From positions 1 to 36,598 of the forward strand of contig LFRV01000030.1 of NCBI GenBank assembly GCA_001512485.1: DNA of 36,598 nucleotides, read 5' to 3'. A program made the position numbers and the translations under genes. This stretch comes from Clostridiales bacterium DTU069. Lineage in GTDB: Bacteria; Bacillota; Clostridia; DSM-8532. The notes under the pieces were generated by a model that was given only the letters and a program-made list of their open reading frames with translations, had not been told where the DNA came from and ran no database searches. This document shows positions 1-8,812 of the stretch, piece by piece (position 1 is the stretch's first letter; every line of letters starts with the position of its first letter).

Positions 1-70
1 ATACCTGTTTTTTTAGGTCTTTAAAAATAAAAAGAGTGAACAACGCAAAAGGTAGGTAACAAAACAAAAC

Positions 71-99
71 TTTACATGCCGGAAAATGAAGTGTATAAT
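71..99 (+). promoter_or_regulatory. Sigma-A-type promoter of the thi operon
   Basis: A TTTACA box (71-76) and a perfect TATAAT box (94-99) are separated by 17 bp. Initiation would fall near 106, about 30 nt before the TPP aptamer, so the riboswitch lies at the start of the transcript. This is sequence matching only. Confidence 0.75.
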
Positions 100-132
100 T
101 AGCTTAACTGAATAAGGCTAAATATTACATTT

Positions 133-212
133 GCAGGGGAACCTATTTATGGTTGAGAAGGTTAAAACCTAACCCTTTGAACCTGATGTAATTAACATTA
201 CCGTAGGGAGCA
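133..212 (+). ncRNA. TPP (THI-box) riboswitch
   Basis: The segment holds the conserved THI-box blocks in order: GCAGGGGA at the 5' side, GGTTGAGAAGG for the GCUGAGA block, CCCTTTGAACCTGAT near 173-187, and CCGTAGGGAGC closing the aptamer. It is followed within 25 nt by an intrinsic terminator (233-262), so TPP binding probably causes premature termination ahead of thiW. The downstream genes are all thiamine salvage genes, which fits the known ligand. Confidence 0.95.
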
Positions 213-232
213 AATAGTGAGTATGATTATTA

Positions 233-262
233 AATGCTTGCCTTGCGGCAGGCATTTTTTTT
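233..262 (+). terminator. Expression-platform terminator of the TPP riboswitch
   Basis: Ten-base arms, AATGCTTGCC and GGCAGGCATT with one G-U pair, enclose the loop TTGC and run straight into eight T residues when the last stem bases are counted. It lies between the TPP aptamer and the thiW ribosome binding site. An ATG at 234 lies inside this stem and is not a credible start. Confidence 0.9.
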
Positions 263-281
263 AAAAATGGAGGTGTTGGCA

Positions 282-794
282 GTGAAGGTTAGAACAATTG
301 CGTATTCGGCGATTTTAATTGCATTCGGCGTTGTAGGAGGGTATTTTATATATTTTCCGATAGGAGCATCCAAATGCACACCGGTGCAGCATATTATAAA
401 TGTCCTGGCCGCCGTGCTGCTTGGACCCGGTTATGCGGTTATTTCGGCGTTCTGCATATCGTTTATCCGAAATATTCTCGGAACGGGAACCCTTCTCGCG
501 TTTCCGGGGAGCATGGTCGGCGCTTTTCTGGCCGGCTTGCTGTACAAAAAAACCAACTCGAAAATTGCCGCGGCTGCCGGTGAAGTTTTTGGCACGGGCA
601 TACTTGGCGCGCTAATTGCGTGGCCTGTCGCGAGATTTATACTTAACAGCGATGCCGCCGCTTTTTTCTTCGTCGGTCCGTTTCTGCTTAATACTGTTGT
701 CGGCAGCGTAATAGCGCTTGTGGTTCTGAAGGCGGTTGACTTTGCAAAAGGTTCAGTTAATATAAAAGAAGGTCGGAAGGAGAATAGTCAATGA
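282..794 (+). CDS. thiW: ThiW, S component of a thiazole ECF-type transporter
   Basis: ThiW is the membrane-embedded, substrate-binding subunit thought to import the thiazole precursor of thiamine with a shared energy-coupling-factor module encoded elsewhere. The product is about 170 residues and is almost wholly hydrophobic, with several membrane segments and the family-typical N-terminus [14 protein letters not shown] followed by [14 protein letters not shown] chose the GTG at 282 because GGAGGTG at 269-275 precedes it at proper spacing and it gives the family start. The in-frame ATGs at 234 and 267 fall in the terminator or in the ribosome binding site. It is the first gene after the TPP riboswitch and overlaps thiD by 4 bases. 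The family assignment is strong; the exact substrate is inferred from the family and the neighbours. Confidence 0.92.
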   Translation: MKVRTIAYSAILIAFGVVGGYFIYFPIGASKCTPVQHIINVLAAVLLGPGYAVISAFCISFIRNILGTGTLLAFPGSMVGAFLAGLLYKKTNSKIAAAAGEVFGTGILGALIAWPVARFILNSDAAAFFFVGPFLLNTVVGSVIALVVLKAVDFAKGSVNIKEGRKENSQ

Positions 795-1615
795 TGAAAA
801 ACGTACTTGCGATTGCCGGGTCTGATTCAAGCGGGGGAGCTGGAATCCAGGCAGATCTGAAAACATTTTCCGCGCATGGTGTTTACGGGATGACCGTAAT
901 TACCGCGATAACGGCTCAAAATACTGCGAAAGTAATTGATGTCCAGGATATTACGCCTGATATGATTGGAAAACAAATTGACGCGATATTCGAAGATATC
1001 GATGTTGACGCCGTAAAAATCGGAATGGTGTCAAAAATTGAAAGTATAAAGGTTATAGCTGAAAAACTTAGAAAATACAATCCGAAAAACATTGTCCTTG
1101 ATCCGGTGATGATATCAAAAAGCGGATACGCGCTTCTTGAGCCCGACGCGATAAAGACGCTGATTGACGAACTGCTGCCGATTGCAACGGTAGTAACTCC
1201 GAATGCTCCTGAAGCTGAAAGAATATCAGGAATAAAGATTAAATCGGTTCAGGATATGAAAAAGGCCGCCGAAATTATACACGGAATGGGAGCGAAAAAT
1301 GTACTTATTAAAGGCGGTCATATCGAAGGCAGTCATTCAACCGATATTCTGTTCGATGGGGAAAACTTTCACGTTTATGAGGCGGAACATATTAAAACAA
1401 AAAACACACACGGTACCGGATGCACGCTTTCGTCCGCCATTGCATCAAATCTCGCTCTCGAAATGGATATCGCGAGTGCTGTCGAAAACGCGAAAAAATA
1501 TATAACAAGCGCAATTACGCATTCTTTATCGATAGGTAAGGGTAACGGCCCTACGCACCATTTTTACGAACTGTATAAAAAAGCAGGCTTATTATTTAAT
1601 TCGGGAAAGGATTAA
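791..1615 (+). CDS. thiD: Hydroxymethylpyrimidine/phosphomethylpyrimidine kinase
   Basis: ThiD phosphorylates HMP to HMP-P and then HMP-PP, the pyrimidine half of thiamine phosphate, in the cytosol. The 274-residue product starts with the ribokinase-fold signature [20 protein letters not shown] and ends with the nucleotide-binding [15 protein letters not shown] motif near residues 208-222, both typical of ThiD. Length is normal for the family. Two adjacent ATG codons exist (791 and 794). AAGGAG at 777-782 serves either, and 791 gives an ATGA overlap with thiW, consistent with translational coupling. It is co-transcribed with thiW, thiM and thiE under the TPP riboswitch. Confidence 0.96.
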   Translation: MMKNVLAIAGSDSSGGAGIQADLKTFSAHGVYGMTVITAITAQNTAKVIDVQDITPDMIGKQIDAIFEDIDVDAVKIGMVSKIESIKVIAEKLRKYNPKNIVLDPVMISKSGYALLEPDAIKTLIDELLPIATVVTPNAPEAERISGIKIKSVQDMKKAAEIIHGMGAKNVLIKGGHIEGSHSTDILFDGENFHVYEAEHIKTKNTHGTGCTLSSAIASNLALEMDIASAVENAKKYITSAITHSLSIGKGNGPTHHFYELYKKAGLLFNSGKD

Positions 1616-2463
1616 TGATGGAACAGGGCATTCTGCATGAAATATCGGATATTTTTGATAATGTGAAACGCTTGAAACCGCTTGTCCATCACATTACAAA
1701 CTATGTGACGGCGAACGACTGCGCAAATATTGTCCTGGCGATTGGCGCGTCTCCGGTTATGGCCGATGACCCGGAAGAAGTTGATGAATTTGTTTCAATG
1801 TCGCGCGCATTAGTTATAAATCTCGGCACATTAAACAAAAGAACTGCCGAATCGATGTTAAGAGCCGGGAAAAAAGCGAATGAGCTTGGAATACCTGTAG
1901 TAATGGATCCGGTTGGAGCCGGAGCTTCTTCATTCAGAAACCGTACAGCGGAAAAAATTATTCAAAATATTAAACTTACGGTTATTCGAGGCAATATGTC
2001 CGAGATAAAGGCAATCGCGGGACTGGGTTCATCCACGCGCGGGGTTGACGCTTCGGATCAGGATATAAATACTTCAAAAGACTTATGGTACGCGAAAAAC
2101 ATATGTGAAAACCTGTCTGAAAGATTAGGCTGCGTTATTGCGATAACCGGAGCGACAGATATTGTATCGGACGGCCGGAAAACGGTATTTATAAGGAACG
2201 GTGACAAAATGTTTTCTTCGATAACGGGCGCGGGATGCATGTGCACATCACTAATCGGGACATTTTGCGCTGTATGCGACGACTACGTTGCGGCGGCTTC
2301 GGCCGGAATACTTGCATTGTGCATATCCGGTGAAAAAGCGGTTGAGAAATTAACGCGGGCCGATTCCGGAAGCGGCAGTTTTAGAACTTTTCTTATTGAT
2401 TCTGTATTCGGGCTTCAGGGCAGAGATTTTATAGAAAGAGGAAAAATTGATGTCTCATTATAA
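1615..2463 (+). CDS. thiM: Hydroxyethylthiazole kinase
   Basis: ThiM phosphorylates the thiazole alcohol (THZ), giving the thiazole phosphate used by ThiE, and is the salvage-route partner of ThiW. The 282-residue product shows family landmarks: VHHITNYVTANDCAN near the N-terminus, SPVMADDPEEV around residues 46-56, VVMDPVGAGAS, and the C-terminal GAGCMCTSLIGTF anion-hole motif. The start overlaps the thiD stop by one base. A second ATG at 1618 is better spaced from the AAAGG upstream and may be the true start. Its 3' end overlaps thiE. It is slightly longer at the C-terminus than the shortest family members, with nothing missing. Confidence 0.95.
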   Translation: MMEQGILHEISDIFDNVKRLKPLVHHITNYVTANDCANIVLAIGASPVMADDPEEVDEFVSMSRALVINLGTLNKRTAESMLRAGKKANELGIPVVMDPVGAGASSFRNRTAEKIIQNIKLTVIRGNMSEIKAIAGLGSSTRGVDASDQDINTSKDLWYAKNICENLSERLGCVIAITGATDIVSDGRKTVFIRNGDKMFSSITGAGCMCTSLIGTFCAVCDDYVAAASAGILALCISGEKAVEKLTRADSGSGSFRTFLIDSVFGLQGRDFIERGKIDVSL

Positions 2464-3085
2464 AACCGATTACTCGCTATACCTGGTTACGGACAGCACG
2501 ATGCTTCGCGGAGTATCCCTTGAAGAAGCGGTTGAACAGGCTATACTTGGAGGCGTCACGATTGTCCAGCTAAGGAAAAAAAATTCTACATCTCTTCAAT
2601 TCTATAAAACAGCGGTAAAGTTAAAGGAGGTTACCGACAGACATAAGATCCCGCTTATTATAAATGACAGGCTTGATGTAGCTCTTTGCGTTGATGCAGC
2701 GGGCGTGCATCTCGGACAGAAGGATCTGCCCTGCAAAGCTGTGCGCCGTATTCTCGGCAAAGATAAAATTATAGGGGTGTCCGCGGCAACGATTGAAGAA
2801 GCCATTAAGGCACAGGAAGACGGTGCGGACTATATCGGCGCGGGCGCGCTTTTTGGTACCAATACGAAAACAGATACAAGAAGTTTAAGCATTGACCGGT
2901 TGAAAGAAATAGCCGGGAAGCTTAATATTCCGGTAGTAGCAATCGGAGGAATTAACAGCGAAAACGCTGTTCTTTTAAAAGGGACGGGTATTGGCGGAAT
3001 TGCCGTCGCATCAGGAATTCTTGCTCAAAGGGATGTATATAGTGCAGCTTTTTCCTTAAGGCAAATCATTAATTCGTTTGCATAG
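2450..3085 (+). CDS. thiE: Thiamine-phosphate synthase
   Basis: ThiE joins HMP-PP and thiazole phosphate to make thiamine phosphate. The 211-residue product is a TIM barrel with the family N-terminus YSLYLVTDSTM, the pyrophosphate-binding VQLRKKNS segment, INDRLDVAL, GVHLGQKDLP, and the C-terminal PVVAIGGINSENA phosphate-binding loop. The ATG at 2450 follows AGAAAGAGGAAA and overlaps thiM by 14 bases. A TTG one codon earlier is possible but unnecessary. It completes a salvage-only set: no thiC, thiG or thiS genes are in this window, so thiamine made through this operon would come from imported or recycled HMP and thiazole unless de novo genes lie elsewhere. Confidence 0.95.
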   Translation: MSHYKTDYSLYLVTDSTMLRGVSLEEAVEQAILGGVTIVQLRKKNSTSLQFYKTAVKLKEVTDRHKIPLIINDRLDVALCVDAAGVHLGQKDLPCKAVRRILGKDKIIGVSAATIEEAIKAQEDGADYIGAGALFGTNTKTDTRSLSIDRLKEIAGKLNIPVVAIGGINSENAVLLKGTGIGGIAVASGILAQRDVYSAAFSLRQIINSFA

Positions 3086-3091
3086 TTCCAA

Positions 3092-3124
3092 TACTATTCC
3101 TGCGGGCCCTGGTTCGCTTTTTTG
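3092..3124 (+). repeat. 3' fragment of the dispersed intergenic repeat
   Basis: This stretch matches the 3' end of the full copy at 35980-36012: both share ACTATTCC, then GCGGG, then CCTGGTTCG, then a T-rich end with TTTTGT. Only the last quarter of the element is present. It lies 6 bp after the thiE stop. Confidence 0.6.
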
Positions 3125-3141
3125 TACAAGGGCCTTTATTT
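3104..3141 (+). terminator. Possible terminator of the thi operon
   Basis: GGGCCCT (3104-3110) can pair with AGGGCCT (3129-3135) across an 18-nt loop, and the stem runs into TTTATTT. The loop is long and the T tract is interrupted, so termination would be moderate. The left arm lies inside the repeat fragment described at 3092-3124. Confidence 0.4.
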
Positions 3142-3193
3142 CTGCGGGTTATAACAGTAAAATGAAAGAAGGGAATAAAGACGGGAGAAAGCA

Positions 3194-4108
3194 ATGCTGT
3201 ACTATAAATTTTCGGATTACCTGGTTAAAACTTATCATGAAAAGGTGTATAAAATCCCTGTAAATATTCCTGTTAAGTGTCCGAACAGGGATGGAACCAT
3301 CAGCAGCGAAGGATGCATTTTTTGCGGTGATGAGGGAGCCGGGTTTGAGACACTTAGTCCGGATATTCCTGTGCAGGAGCAGCTAAGAAGAAATATAAGC
3401 TATATCAGCGAAAAATACCATGCCAAAAAGTATATCGCTTATTTTCAGAATTATACAAGCACGTACTGCCCTGCTGATCAATTTCGCGAGTTCCTGCTGC
3501 AAGCCGTGATTGATGACGTTGTCGCATTGTATGTTTCTACAAGGCCGGATTGTCTGGATGATGAATATCTTGAGATAATGACTGAAATACAAAACAACAG
3601 AAACGTTGATATCGTTGTTGAGATTGGGCTGCAATCGGTAAACAACAGTACATTGTCAAAATTAAACAGGGGACATACGATCACCGATTTTATTGATAGT
3701 GTAATGCGCGCGAAAAAGTTTGGTTTAAAAACCTGTGCGCATATGATAACCGATATTCCGATGGACAGCATCTACGATGTCATTGAAGGCGCAAGGCTTC
3801 TTTCCACTCTCGGCGTAGATCAGGTCAAGTGCCATTCACTTTATATACTTAAGGACACTAAACTTGGCCGATGGTATTCAAAAGGCCTTTTCAAGCCATT
3901 GGACATAGGTGAGTTTATTGAAAGGACCATTACTTTTCTTGAATACCTTTCAAAAGATATTGTAATCCAAAGGCTTATTGGACGCGCGCCTGAAGACAGA
4001 TGCCTTTTTTGCAACTGGAATACAAGCTGGTGGAAAATTGTAGATGAAATCGAAGAGAAAATGAAAAAACAAAACCGTTACCAGGGGAAAAAGGCTCAGT
4101 TTGGTTAA
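3194..4108 (+). CDS. TIGR01212-family (YhcC-like) radical SAM protein
   Basis: The 304-residue protein has the cysteine arrangement C29-X11-C41-X2-C44 inside KCPNRDGT...GCIFCGDEG, the atypical [4Fe-4S] ligand spacing of the YhcC/TIGR01212 radical SAM family. Further family features are [11 protein letters not shown], the STRPDCL strand, VEIGLQSVN and the HMITDIP segment. The C-terminal [22 protein letters not shown] adds two more cysteines, also usual for the family. The specific reaction is not established; a role in RNA or protein modification has been suggested for relatives. It starts at ATG 3194 after GGGAGAAAGCA. TrmFO, a tRNA-modifying enzyme, follows on the same strand, which weakly supports a tRNA-related role. 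Confidence 0.88.
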   Translation: MLYYKFSDYLVKTYHEKVYKIPVNIPVKCPNRDGTISSEGCIFCGDEGAGFETLSPDIPVQEQLRRNISYISEKYHAKKYIAYFQNYTSTYCPADQFREFLLQAVIDDVVALYVSTRPDCLDDEYLEIMTEIQNNRNVDIVVEIGLQSVNNSTLSKLNRGHTITDFIDSVMRAKKFGLKTCAHMITDIPMDSIYDVIEGARLLSTLGVDQVKCHSLYILKDTKLGRWYSKGLFKPLDIGEFIERTITFLEYLSKDIVIQRLIGRAPEDRCLFCNWNTSWWKIVDEIEEKMKKQNRYQGKKAQFG

Positions 4109-4175
4109 AACTTTGTTCGAGGTTAATATTTTTTCGATTTTGGCTAACATTCATTATTTAGGAGGATTGTTTATT

Positions 4176-5477
4176 TTGAAAATAATCAATGTTATCGGCG
4201 CGGGTCTTGCGGGATGCGAGGCGGCATGGCAAATCGCGCAGCGAGGCGGGAAAGTCAGGCTGTATGAAATGAAGCCAGAGAAAAAGTCGCCGGCGCATCA
4301 TCTTGATACGTTTGCCGAATTGGTATGCTCTAATTCGCTTCGCTCAAAAAGTTTAGAGAACGCTGTCGGTCTTTTGAAAGAAGAACTTCGCCGGATGGGT
4401 TCTTTAATTATTCACTGCGCCGACAGAACTTCCGTGCCCGCCGGGGGAGCCCTTGCGGTCGATAGGGAAGCTTTTTCGCGCCTTGTCACAGATATGATAA
4501 ATAAACATCCGAACATAGAAGTAATATATGACGAAGTAAAAACAATTCCGCGGGAAGGGACAACTATTATAGCCACAGGTCCGTTGACATCGGACGCGCT
4601 TTCGTCAGAAATTACTAAACTGATCGGCGCCCGGTCACTTTTCTTTTTTGATGCCGCAGCGCCTATTGTTAAAAAAGATAGTATTGACATGAATAAGGCT
4701 TTTGCGGCCTCAAGATACGGTAAAGGCGGCGAAGATTATATAAACTGTCCGATGAGCAAAGAAGAGTACACCGAGTTTTACAATGCTCTTATAAGCGCCG
4801 AAACCGCTGAAGTTAAGGATTTTGACAAGAGGTTAATATTTGAGGGATGCATGCCTGTTGAAATAATGGCGGCAAGAGGGATAGACACGCTTCGTTACGG
4901 GCCGATGAAACCTGTAGGGATTATCAACCCGCACACAGGAACCGAGCCGTACGCGGTTGTCCAGTTAAGACAGGATAATTTTGAAGGAACGCTTTACAAC
5001 ATCGTTGGGTTTCAAACCCGTCTGAAATGGAGCGAACAGAAAAGGGTATTCACAATGATACCGGGCCTTGAAAACGCGGAATTTGTCCGTTTCGGGGTTA
5101 TGCACCGAAACACTTTTATTAATTCTCCCGCTGTTTTGCTGCCGACATACCGGATGCGGGATTATGAGAATATATATTTCGCAGGGCAGATTACAGGGGT
5201 CGAAGGTTATGTAGAATCGACCGCCTCAGGGCTTGTGGCCGGAATAAACACGTACGCCGGCGCGTACGGCAAAGAGCCGGTAATATTTCCAAAAGCTACG
5301 GCAACAGGGGCGCTGGCGAATTATATCAGTACATCTTCTGTCGGGGATTTTCAGCCTATGAATATAAATTACGGTATTATTGAGCAATCTGAAATAAAAG
5401 TAAGGAAAAAGAGGGATAAAAATATATCAATCAGCAAAAGAGCACTTGAATTAATAGAAAGTTTTAAGACAATTTGA
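4176..5477 (+). CDS. trmFO: Methylenetetrahydrofolate-tRNA-(uracil-5-)-methyltransferase
   Basis: TrmFO is a flavoprotein that makes 5-methyluridine (T54) in the tRNA T-loop using methylenetetrahydrofolate. The 433-residue product opens with the FAD-binding Rossmann motif [16 protein letters not shown] and shows the family segments [56 protein letters not shown] and [13 protein letters not shown] chose TTG 4176 because GGAGGA at 4161-4166 lies at proper distance and the protein then begins at the Rossmann strand. An in-frame ATG at 4101 would add 25 unlikely residues and overlap the previous gene. Length matches the family. Confidence 0.95.
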   Translation: MKIINVIGAGLAGCEAAWQIAQRGGKVRLYEMKPEKKSPAHHLDTFAELVCSNSLRSKSLENAVGLLKEELRRMGSLIIHCADRTSVPAGGALAVDREAFSRLVTDMINKHPNIEVIYDEVKTIPREGTTIIATGPLTSDALSSEITKLIGARSLFFFDAAAPIVKKDSIDMNKAFAASRYGKGGEDYINCPMSKEEYTEFYNALISAETAEVKDFDKRLIFEGCMPVEIMAARGIDTLRYGPMKPVGIINPHTGTEPYAVVQLRQDNFEGTLYNIVGFQTRLKWSEQKRVFTMIPGLENAEFVRFGVMHRNTFINSPAVLLPTYRMRDYENIYFAGQITGVEGYVESTASGLVAGINTYAGAYGKEPVIFPKATATGALANYISTSSVGDFQPMNINYGIIEQSEIKVRKKRDKNISISKRALELIESFKTI

Positions 5478-5502
5478 CCCGCTTACCGTATATTTATATA
5501 AA
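5474..5502 (+). promoter_or_regulatory. Promoter for hflK-hflC
   Basis: TTGACC (5474-5479) and TATAAA (5497-5502) are 17 bp apart. The -35 box overlaps the trmFO stop codon. This gives hflKC its own transcription start near 5509, with a leader of about 100 nt before the ribosome binding site AAGGAGG. Confidence 0.62.
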
Positions 5503-5607
5503 AGACTGTAAAAATTTTTATTCATCCTGTAAAATCCGGATAAAATCACATAGGGTATTGTTTTCGATATTTTCAAAAAGGCTATGGCTGCCAAGGAGGT
5601 ATAAAAA

Positions 5608-6546
5608 ATGAAGAAAGTTACAAAATCAGTATTTGCTCTGCTTTTATTAGTTGTGGCCGGAATTTGGCTTGCCACCGGTTTATACACAATTAAAGCGGAC
5701 GGCGGCGAACAGGCGGTAATCACGCGTTTTGGTAAGTTTGTCAAAATTGAAACCGAAGCCGGCTTGAAATGGCATATACCGGCTCCGATTGAAAGGGTTG
5801 AGATAGTAAAATGTGATGTACTGCGGAGTATGGAATTTGGCTATACAACGACAAGGACGGGCGATCAAGCTCTGAAATCTGAATTTTCTGTTAATCCTCG
5901 TGAAGCGCTCATGATTACCGGCGATGAGAGTCTCGTAAATACCGAAACGGTAATTCAATATAAAATTACAAATGTCAGGGATTATCTTTTCAATGTTGAC
6001 AACCCGGAAGGTACGCTCAGGAATGCCGCTGTAGCCTCAATCAGAAGGATTGTCGCAAATCATACGATGGATCAGGTTTTAACCGATCAAAAGGACATGG
6101 TTCAAAATGAAATACTTCAGGATTTGCAGGAGGCTTGTGATTTGTACGGTCTCGGCATCCGGATTCATCAGGTAGCGCTGCAGGCGGTGTATGCTCCCGC
6201 TGAAGTCGAGGAGGCTTTCAATGATGTTATAAAAGCAAGAGAAGACAGAAGCCGGTATATAAATGAAGCGAGAAAATCAAGAAACGAGATTGTACCCGCC
6301 GCGGAGGGAAGAGCTGCGGAAATGCTGAACCAGGCAAATGCGTATAAGGAAAAGCGCATTTCGGAAGCACGCGGCGATGTTGAAAATTTCAACCAGGTGC
6401 TGAATAACTACATGCACGGAGAGGAAGTAACGCGCACGAGGATGTACCTTGAAACAATGCAAAAAGTATTGGGCCGCGCGAAAATATACATAATGGACAG
6501 CGACAGCAATACGTTGAAATTTCTGCCGATTGAGAGTTTGCAATAG
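5608..6546 (+). CDS. hflK: HflK-like SPFH/prohibitin membrane protein
   Basis: The 312-residue protein has one N-terminal membrane segment (about residues 7-27) and then an SPFH/Band 7 domain starting DGGEQAVITRFGKFVK, with the HIPAPIERVEIV segment and a C-terminal charged coiled-coil (about 195-285). In bacteria HflK and HflC form a membrane cage around the FtsH protease and modulate it. It lacks the Gly-rich N-terminal extension of proteobacterial HflK. The start at 5608 follows AAGGAGG. hflC follows 60 bp downstream, which strengthens the call. Substrates and effects in this organism are unknown, and the K versus C assignment rests on order and on the EQAV[IV]xRFGK motif. Confidence 0.85.
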   Translation: MKKVTKSVFALLLLVVAGIWLATGLYTIKADGGEQAVITRFGKFVKIETEAGLKWHIPAPIERVEIVKCDVLRSMEFGYTTTRTGDQALKSEFSVNPREALMITGDESLVNTETVIQYKITNVRDYLFNVDNPEGTLRNAAVASIRRIVANHTMDQVLTDQKDMVQNEILQDLQEACDLYGLGIRIHQVALQAVYAPAEVEEAFNDVIKAREDRSRYINEARKSRNEIVPAAEGRAAEMLNQANAYKEKRISEARGDVENFNQVLNNYMHGEEVTRTRMYLETMQKVLGRAKIYIMDSDSNTLKFLPIESLQ

Positions 6547-6605
6547 CATATCGTATTGCAGATTATTTTTACAGGCGTTTTCAGTAATATAAGGGAGGGT
6601 CGGCA

Positions 6606-7610
6606 ATGGAACAAAAATTTGAAGGAATAAATAAATCAAAAATAATAGATCTCGATAAGGAAAAAACAAAGAAGGTTGTTAAAAACATACTATATATAAT
6701 TGCGGGGATAATACTGTTTTTAATCCTGTTCAATTCATTTACGTTTACCGTTGATGAACGAGAGCAGGTAATAGTTACGCAGTTTGACAGAATTGTCAGG
6801 GCTGTTGTGGATGACAAATCGGATCCGTCTTATGATATTTTAAAACAGGATGAAAGATTCAAAAACATCAGGCTTGAAGAAAGAAAGGGTTTATGTTTCA
6901 AACTTCCGATAATACAGAAAACCATATCATATACGAATAAACTTCTTACATATGATACCGATCCGGAAGAAGTGTTTACGCTCGATAAAAAAACAATAGT
7001 ACTTGATAACTTTGCAGAATGGCAGATAGTGAACCCAATCCTGTTTATGCAGAACCTGGGCAGCATATCTTTAGCGCACCAGAGAATTGACGAATTCATC
7101 TACTCAAGGCTTCGCGAAGAAATCGGAAGAATTGATGCAAGCAAGCTTGTTACCGACAAGGATTATGTATCAGAAATGCTTATCAGGGTAAGAGATTTCG
7201 TTAACGAGCAACTGGAGGCCCAGGGGATAAGAATAGTTGATGTAAAAATAAAGAGAACCGAATACCCGGAGGCAACATACCAGAATATATTCGAACAGAT
7301 GAGATCGGAACGACAGGCGGTTGCTACCGAGTACAGATCCGAAGGGCTGAAGGAAGCGCAGAGAATACGTTCGGAAGCCGAAAAGGAAGCTACGATTATT
7401 GAAGCACAGGCTTACGAACAAGCTCAAAAAATCCGCGGTGAAGGCGACGCCGAAGCTCTTAAGATTTATGCTGAGGCGTATAACAGGGATCCTGAGTTTT
7501 ATCAGTTCTGGAAAACATTACAGACATACGAGGAAGTAATAGACGAAGATACAATGATAATAATCAGCCCGGATTCGGAATTCGCGAAGTATATATATGG
7601 CAAAGATTAA
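6606..7610 (+). CDS. hflC: HflC-like SPFH/prohibitin membrane protein
   Basis: The 334-residue product has a charged cytosolic N-terminus, a single membrane span at about residues 26-46, and an SPFH domain beginning TVDEREQVIVTQFDRIV. The HflC-type segments NPILFMQNLGS, SRLREEIGRID and GIRIVDVKIKRTEYPE are present. A long Glu/Ala/Arg-rich coiled coil (about 230-290) precedes a conserved end, YQFWKTLQTYEEV. It would pair with the upstream HflK to form the FtsH-modulating complex. It starts after GGGAGGG at spacing suited to ATG 6606. The gene ends one base before the convergent lipid-kinase gene. No ftsH is in the window. Confidence 0.87.
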   Translation: MEQKFEGINKSKIIDLDKEKTKKVVKNILYIIAGIILFLILFNSFTFTVDEREQVIVTQFDRIVRAVVDDKSDPSYDILKQDERFKNIRLEERKGLCFKLPIIQKTISYTNKLLTYDTDPEEVFTLDKKTIVLDNFAEWQIVNPILFMQNLGSISLAHQRIDEFIYSRLREEIGRIDASKLVTDKDYVSEMLIRVRDFVNEQLEAQGIRIVDVKIKRTEYPEATYQNIFEQMRSERQAVATEYRSEGLKEAQRIRSEAEKEATIIEAQAYEQAQKIRGEGDAEALKIYAEAYNRDPEFYQFWKTLQTYEEVIDEDTMIIISPDSEFAKYIYGKD

Positions 7611-7611
7611 A

Positions 7612-8502
7612 TCAATAATTCACAAAAATCTTTAGCCCGGGATGGATACAGCGGACATCTATTGGCAGGAAAGGCCCTTGTTCTCCGTCAATGCATATTT
7701 GTATTTTTTTATCGGACTCAAGACGGCATTCTCCGGCGCGAAGATATACGATATTCCTGTCGTCGGATAAACCGCTGGAAACCATCTTTACGAGAATGTT
7801 TACCAGTTCCGCCGGTTTTGCGTTTTTAAACAGAAGTATATCAAACAAGCCGTCGGAGACGTCGGCTTGTTTTAAAAAATTTGAAAAACCCGCGGCATTT
7901 TTGCCGTTCAGTATAATGAACAGTATTACGTTTTCTTCAATACTGTAGTTTCTGGTTTCCACGCGAATTTTAAACGAATCAATATGCGGCAGTTCGCCAA
8001 GGGCTTTTAAATAATAGGCCGCAGGACCAAGGGCCCGTTTCATTTCATTGTTCGTATTATATGATGCGCCGGCGAATGCTCCTCCGCCCAGGTTCCCGAT
8101 AAAATACCGGTCACCGTTGACGCATCCGGTGTCAACGAGACTTGTTTTTCCGGAAGTGATAACATTAACCCAATCATCAGCATTATCGGTCATTCCAATG
8201 CCGCGCGCAAAATCATTGCATGTCCCGCAGGGGAAAACGCCCAAAGGTAGATTGATGCCGTTTTTCATAAGAAAATTAACTAAATAATTAAGACTGCCGT
8301 CACCACCGGATAGAATAATAAAAGAAAACTTCTCGGATTCCAGCAGCTTTTTAAGCGTTTTATCGTCGTCCATCGCATCGAACATCCTGAAAGGGACAAG
8401 AAAGATATCCGACTTCTGGAATTTTTTAATTATATTATCAATCTTGTTTTTGATGCTTTGATCACCGGATTTCGGATTATATAAAAACAGACCTTTGTCC
8501 AT
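7612..8502 (-). CDS. YegS/DagK-family lipid kinase
   Basis: The 296-residue cytosolic protein has the diacylglycerol-kinase catalytic fold: FLYNPKSGD at the N-terminus, the nucleotide-binding SGGDGSLNYLVNFL near residue 65, and the LGVFPCGTCNDFARGIGM motif near residues 87-104. Such enzymes phosphorylate diacylglycerol or related lipids; DgkB-type relatives recycle lipids released during lipoteichoic acid synthesis. The exact substrate here is inferred only. Starting at ATG 8502 on the minus strand, it has AGGAGC a few bases upstream. It is convergent with hflC and the two stop codons are separated by a single base, with no visible terminator between them. Confidence 0.87.
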   Translation of the reverse strand: MDKGLFLYNPKSGDQSIKNKIDNIIKKFQKSDIFLVPFRMFDAMDDDKTLKKLLESEKFSFIILSGGDGSLNYLVNFLMKNGINLPLGVFPCGTCNDFARGIGMTDNADDWVNVITSGKTSLVDTGCVNGDRYFIGNLGGGAFAGASYNTNNEMKRALGPAAYYLKALGELPHIDSFKIRVETRNYSIEENVILFIILNGKNAAGFSNFLKQADVSDGLFDILLFKNAKPAELVNILVKMVSSGLSDDRNIVYLRAGECRLESDKKIQICIDGEQGPFLPIDVRCIHPGLKIFVNY

Positions 8503-8610
8503 TGCAGCAGCTCCTGTAATAACCAGCGCATAAATTAATACAATACATGGATTATTCTGCCCATATAACAGACATTAAAATCTATATCAATTCCTCTTTT
8601 TTTATTTTCC

Positions 8611-8736
8611 GTCGTCACCGAAAGCACCCGAACCAGAGCCGCGTACCCACCGGAACGCGGCAGCAATGGCTAGACCCGTTTACCACCCGCTGTTTATATG
8701 ACATTATTCCCGCGTGTCCTGTCTCGGGTGTTCTGT
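8611..8736 (+). repeat. Full-length structured intergenic repeat, copy A
   Basis: This 126-bp element is about 85% identical by hand alignment to 35888-36012. Outer arms CACCCGA...CAG (from 8625) and CTG...TCGGGTG (to 8730) can pair. Inside are one hairpin closed by GCCGCG/CGCGGC (8639-8660) and one closed by ACCCGC/GCG(T)GT (8685-8717), giving a three-stem fold. It is GC-rich relative to its surroundings and holds no plausible gene. It fills most of the gap between the divergent lipid kinase and AAA+ ATPase genes. Confidence 0.8.
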
Positions 8737-8746
8737 AATAAATAAA

Positions 8747-8776
8747 TTGTGTTATTAAGGAAATTAATGATAGAAT
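8747..8776 (+). promoter_or_regulatory. Possible promoter of the AAA+ ATPase gene
   Basis: TTGTGT (8747-8752) and TAGAAT (8771-8776) are 18 bp apart, 36 bp before the chosen start codon. The -35 match is weak. It lies just outside the repeat copy A. Confidence 0.42.
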
Positions 8777-8812
8777 AACTTTAAGAATTAAAATATGGGG
8801 TGGTTTCTCCTG

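Noticed and set aside
234-281. ATG at 234 and ATG at 267 as starts of thiW
   Set aside because: The first lies in the riboswitch terminator stem and the second overlaps the ribosome binding site. GTG 282 has proper spacing and gives the family N-terminus.
3078-3263. Short plus-strand reading frame between thiE and the radical SAM gene
   Set aside because: It overlaps both real genes, covers the repeat fragment, has no good ribosome binding site and resembles no protein family.
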